Below are positions 7,361 to 9,904 of a stretch of 9,904 bases of DNA, piece after piece (the first letter of the stretch is position 1; each line of letters starts with the position of its first letter). The position numbers and the translations under genes were made by a program. Under the pieces are notes generated by a model. It saw nothing but the letters and a program-made list of their open reading frames with translations, made no database searches and was not told the origin of the DNA. Origin of the DNA: Candidatus Eiseniibacteriota bacterium (lineage in GTDB: Bacteria > Eisenbacteria > RBG-16-71-46 > JAFGJU01); assembly GCA_016928935.1 (NCBI GenBank), contig JAFGJU010000157.1, positions 1 through 9,904 on the forward strand. The letters run 5' to 3'.

Positions 7361-8345
7361 CCAGAACGTAGACTAGTCCGTTCTGCGACACCGCGACTGA
7401 GCACGGGCGCACGAGACGCTCGCCGTTCACGGCGTGGACCTCGCACCTCGCGCTTCCGTCTTGTCCCAACACCATCACTCTACCCGACCCCGGGTCGGCC
7501 ACATAAAGCAACCCGTCGGGCCCTGCTGCCACGTCAGAGGGTTCGCACTCCGGTTCTCCGGCGCAGACCGGAATCCATTCGAGGAAGTTGCCAGTGGAGC
7601 TGAGCACCTGGAGCCGGCCGTTTCCCGTGTCGCACACAAAGAGATCGCCGCGAGCGTCCGGCGCCATGCCGCCGGGCTGTCTGAAACGGCCCTCGCCCGC
7701 GCCGAACCCGCCCACCACTGTGATAGGGTCCCAGAACCTGGAAAACACGACCAGTGCGTCCGCGTCTGCGTCACTCACGAACACGTAGCCGGTCTGTGAG
7801 AAAGCTATGTTCCTGGGCTTGAAGGAGGCGAAGCGGTCCGAAAGACCCTCACTGCTGACGCAGACGGACAGGAAGCGACCGTCGCCGTCAAACTCCAGGA
7901 TCCGCTCGTTGACAGAATCCACGACGTATATGCTGAGGCCGTTCGCCGCGCAGTCAGTCGGCCGGTCCAGACTGGCTTCGGACGAGCCGGGCGCCCCGAA
8001 CTCCATCATGAAACGACCCGAAGCGTCCAGCTTCTGGATCCTGTTGTTGCCCGTGTCGGCCACGAGCAGGCTCTGAAATGGGTCAATCCTTACCGAGGAG
8101 GGAGACCTGAATTGGCCGGGCATTGTGCCGCTCGAGCCGAACGAATACAGGTACCTGAGCTCCGACGTGCAGGCGGCCGTGGACGCGTCCCCGGCGGCCT
8201 GCTCGCCGACAGTCCCCGCGCACGACGACAGAAGGAGGAGCCAGAAAGCGAGCAGACAGCCGAACGCCGGCAGCACTGCTCCGCCATCCGTGAACACGAG
8301 CCGACTGCGCTCGTCTGTGAACTCGGGCTCCTTGAGCTGCGTCAT
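7293..8345 (-). CDS. NHL-repeat six-bladed beta-propeller lipoprotein
   Basis: This is a predicted lipoprotein of 350 residues carrying an NHL-type beta-propeller, a fold generally used for binding proteins, glycans or other ligands. The hydrophobic stretch 24-39 leads to the lipobox LSSC, with the lipidated cysteine at C42. Six blades can be counted from one strand motif per repeat: VADTGNNRIQKLD (95-107), VVDSVNERILEFD (141-153), VSDADADALVVFS (190-202), VCDTGNGRLQVLS (237-249), VADPGSGRVMVLG (282-294) and VLDGGSDEVHVFQ (327-339). They are spaced 45-49 residues apart. A short tail after blade six is encoded in DNA that also carries the start of the next gene. The ATG at 8345 has no clear ribosome site, and the lead before the hydrophobic stretch is long and acidic, which is unusual. 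In-frame GTG codons at 8297 and 8276 are alternatives. No catalytic residues are recognised; a binding or scaffold role beside the neighbouring outer-membrane proteins is inference. Confidence 0.88.
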   Translation of the reverse strand: MTQLKEPEFTDERSRLVFTDGGAVLPAFGCLLAFWLLLLSSCAGTVGEQAAGDASTAACTSELRYLYSFGSSGTMPGQFRSPSSVRIDPFQSLLVADTGNNRIQKLDASGRFMMEFGAPGSSEASLDRPTDCAANGLSIYVVDSVNERILEFDGDGRFLSVCVSSEGLSDRFASFKPRNIAFSQTGYVFVSDADADALVVFSRFWDPITVVGGFGAGEGRFRQPGGMAPDARGDLFVCDTGNGRLQVLSSTGNFLEWIPVCAGEPECEPSDVAAGPDGLLYVADPGSGRVMVLGQDGSARCEVHAVNGERLVRPCSVAVSQNGLVYVLDGGSDEVHVFQTSGSGPAPDAR

Positions 8346-8400
8346 GGCGTTTCTGGTTTGCCGGCGGGAAGAGAGTGCGAAGGCGGAGGCGCCGAAACTC

Positions 8401-9231
8401 TCAGAAGTCCCTGGTGAGACAGAGCATCATTCCGGGGACCGAACCGGGCGAGCCGGGGTTCGGCCTCATTTCAAGCCTGAACCCGGAGGATTGACGGCGC
8501 TCGTCGGACCTCTGGGCGACCGAGCGAGTCGCGTCCATTGCGGCTATCACTCTATTGGCCACGGCCAGCCCAAGCATGTACGTGGCTTTATCGAACGAGA
8601 AGAGACTCTTCCTCCTCAGACTCCTGTAATGCGCCTGGTCTTCCTCGGATTGCCATTCCCACGCGTCTTCTCCAACGTAGCCGTTTTCCTGAAGATATCT
8701 CTCTTGCGCCTCTCTGTCGTACGGGTAAAGCGCCCTGGCTTCCCTCCGGACGTCCTCGTTGTAGCTGGACGGGCCAGGGTCGCTGCGCATGTACTGGCCC
8801 ATGGCCCTGTAAAACTCCTCCGGCTTGTCTTCCGCGTCCACTCCGGCCGCCAACTCGGCGTATTCGATGTAGCTGTCTTTTCTGAGATGGCCCTGCACCT
8901 GGAACACGACGAAGCTCGTCCAGATGGCGGCCTCGGCGACGAAGAATATCTTGGCCCGGGTCGTCTTGCCGACGTAATACTGACCCGCCCCCGGGAGTGC
9001 CGTGGACAGGAGCAACGCCTTCGACTTGGAGAGTCCCCCGTCGTTCGCTTCGTCCGCCTGTGACCCGGAGCCTTCAGTCCCGCCCAGCGCCGCGGCCGGG
9101 TCAGAGAAAGCAAGCGTCAGGTCCGGCGACGGCGCGATGGCCCGGGCCGAAGCAGCCGGTGCATTACCGGCCGCCGTGACGGCGGCCAGAACGGCCAGGC
9201 CGACGAACAAGCGGCGAGACAGAGCTTTCAA
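8401..9231 (-). CDS. DUF5683-like membrane protein with signal peptide
   Basis: The protein has 276 residues and its function is unknown. A classic signal peptide (1-31: MKALSRR, a hydrophobic core, then ASARA) is followed by a flexible Gly/Ser/Ala stretch. Next comes the family hallmark LPGAGQYYVGK (79-89) and a hydrophobic segment (about 95-112). A charged middle region rich in Tyr, Glu and Arg leads to a second hydrophobic segment containing ANRVIAAMDA (225-234). The chain ends LTRDF. I chose TTG 9231 over an in-frame TTG at 9255 because GAGGGG lies six bases before 9231 and the signal peptide then starts normally; the longer form has no ribosome site. It is a diverged paralogue of the gene immediately upstream, from which 77 bases separate it. 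The lipoprotein gene follows after 55 bases. DUF5683 membership is judged from the P-G-x-G-Q-x-Y-x-G motif and the overall layout. Confidence 0.82.
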   Translation of the reverse strand: MKALSRRLFVGLAVLAAVTAAGNAPAASARAIAPSPDLTLAFSDPAAALGGTEGSGSQADEANDGGLSKSKALLLSTALPGAGQYYVGKTTRAKIFFVAEAAIWTSFVVFQVQGHLRKDSYIEYAELAAGVDAEDKPEEFYRAMGQYMRSDPGPSSYNEDVRREARALYPYDREAQERYLQENGYVGEDAWEWQSEEDQAHYRSLRRKSLFSFDKATYMLGLAVANRVIAAMDATRSVAQRSDERRQSSGFRLEMRPNPGSPGSVPGMMLCLTRDF

Positions 9232-9243
9232 CGTGGTCCCCTC
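9232..9243 (-). promoter_or_regulatory. Ribosome binding site deciding the TTG start at 9231
   Basis: GAGGGG (9243-9238) lies six bases before the TTG at 9231. It supports this TTG start over the upstream in-frame TTG at 9255, which lies 5' of this site and has no such sequence of its own. Confidence 0.55.
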
Positions 9244-9308
9244 GCTCTCCTTCAACGGAGACGGCTCGAACAGAGATTCTCCCGTCGGACCGGGGGTGAA
9301 CGCCAGGT

Positions 9309-9904
9309 TCAGAACTTGCGCGAAGCGACAAGCATGACGCCTCCGGAGTGGAGGCCGCCCTTGAGCTTGAGGTTCAGGTTGACGCCGTGCCCGAGACTGA
9401 CGTTGTGACTGCGCGCGAGTCTCAGTGCGTCCACGGCGCTGACCACGTGGTTTACCACCGCCGCCATGATGGCGTAGTCCGAATTCTTGAGCAGCCGGTT
9501 GGCGTCGTCTCTCATGTCCAGGTAATCGCCCAGGGTCCCGGGGTCCCAGCCTATGGTGTAGTAAGCGTACTTGCCTATGTCCTCGTAGTAGTGACCCTTA
9601 TCGTGCTCACGGAAGTACACGATCCTGTTGTGATACTCCTCGTTGTAGGTGATAGTCAATCCGTCCGGGTCTACCCCGACCGAATCCCCCAGCTCCGGCT
9701 CAGTCCAGTGCGCGTCGGCGAAGTTCATGTACTCGTCTTCTTTCTGGGTGCCGCTTTCGTGGAAGAAATAGCTGGTGGCCCACGCCACGGCCTCTACTCC
9801 CAGGTAGACGTAACCCCTCTTCGCACCGACGTAGAGCTGGCCGGTTCCGGGGGCGAGGGCGGAAAAGATGAAGGCCTTGCCGGGCGACTTGTAAACGTCG
9901 CGCG
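9309..9904 (-). CDS. DUF5683-like protein, paralogue of the next gene (5' end outside window)
   Basis: The last 197 residues are visible; the start lies beyond the right edge and the reading frame is open to it. In the visible part there is APGTGQLYVG (17-26), matching LPGAGQYYVG in the downstream gene, then a hydrophobic stretch around 31-47. An acidic Tyr-rich region includes YYEDIGKYAYYTIGWD (105-120), and a second hydrophobic segment carries VNHVVSAVDAL (150-160), matching ANRVIAAMDA in the paralogue. The chain ends in SRKF, as the paralogue ends in TRDF. The YEDIGKY...GWD block is, as I recall it, common in FCB-group relatives of this family. The function is unknown, and a membrane location is inferred from the hydrophobic segments. 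A GTG at 9788 is in frame but would cut off the conserved glycine motif, so it is not the true start. Confidence 0.82.
   Translation of the reverse strand, partial: RDVYKSPGKAFIFSALAPGTGQLYVGAKRGYVYLGVEAVAWATSYFFHESGTQKEDEYMNFADAHWTEPELGDSVGVDPDGLTITYNEEYHNRIVYFREHDKGHYYEDIGKYAYYTIGWDPGTLGDYLDMRDDANRLLKNSDYAIMAAVVNHVVSAVDALRLARSHNVSLGHGVNLNLKLKGGLHSGGVMLVASRKF

Noticed and set aside
6137..7603. Long plus-strand open frame opposite the barrel and lipoprotein genes (488 codons)
   Set aside because: The product is Arg/Pro/His-rich without domain signs and runs across two minus-strand genes with clear signal and repeat features. It is a GC-rich shadow.
8125..9063. Plus-strand open frame of 312 codons opposite the DUF5683-like gene
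   Set aside because: There is no domain signature or ribosome site, and it lies antisense to a gene with a conserved motif and a signal peptide.
9232..9255. Longer form of the DUF5683-like gene starting at TTG 9255
   Set aside because: It has no ribosome site and adds eight residues before a standard signal peptide; GAGGGG is placed for TTG 9231.
1..9904. tRNA or rRNA genes, CRISPR arrays, insertion sequences
   Set aside because: No cloverleaf-like segments, no regularly spaced direct repeats and no transposase-like proteins or terminal inverted repeats were seen on either strand by eye.

Overview
The window is high in G+C. All seven genes that I accept are read from the minus strand, so transcription runs from the right edge toward the left. 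The organism looks like an uncultured Gram-negative (diderm) bacterium. It encodes an Omp85-type outer-membrane protein, a second large outer-membrane beta-barrel candidate, a lipoprotein with a clear lipobox, and two DUF5683-like membrane proteins. This combination, together with the tyrosine/glycine-rich surface motifs in the large barrel protein, resembles the FCB superphylum and neighbouring candidate phyla such as Eisenbacteria. That placement is inferred from remembered family resemblance and was not tested. The short ThiC form fits an anaerobic lineage.

Right part (9904 to 1896): an apparent envelope gene cluster. In transcription order it holds a DUF5683-like protein cut by the window edge (to 9309), a paralogous DUF5683-like protein with a signal peptide (9231-8401), a six-bladed NHL beta-propeller lipoprotein (8345-7293), a 1234-residue outer-membrane barrel candidate with repeated Y-V-G-x-x-x-x-x-Y motifs (7360-3656), and a TamA-sized Omp85 protein with POTRA domains (3656-1896). 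The last three genes are tightly packed: the lipoprotein and barrel genes overlap by 47-68 bases, and the barrel and Omp85 genes share a TGATG stop/start. I infer that they make an outer-membrane structure. The Omp85 protein could insert the large barrel, and the lipoprotein could sit beside it. No known system is recognised as a whole.

Middle (1895 to 1748): the only real intergenic region. It holds a strong inverted repeat just after the Omp85 gene and then a near-consensus sigma-70 type promoter facing left, TTGACT-N17-TATATT.

Left part (1747 to 1): a metabolic and repair pair driven by that promoter. These are a short-form ThiC-family radical SAM enzyme (1747-458) and, 17 bases further on, the N-terminal third or less of a DinG/XPD-family DNA helicase that runs off the left edge (440-1). 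No RNA genes, CRISPR arrays, insertion sequences or riboswitches were found.
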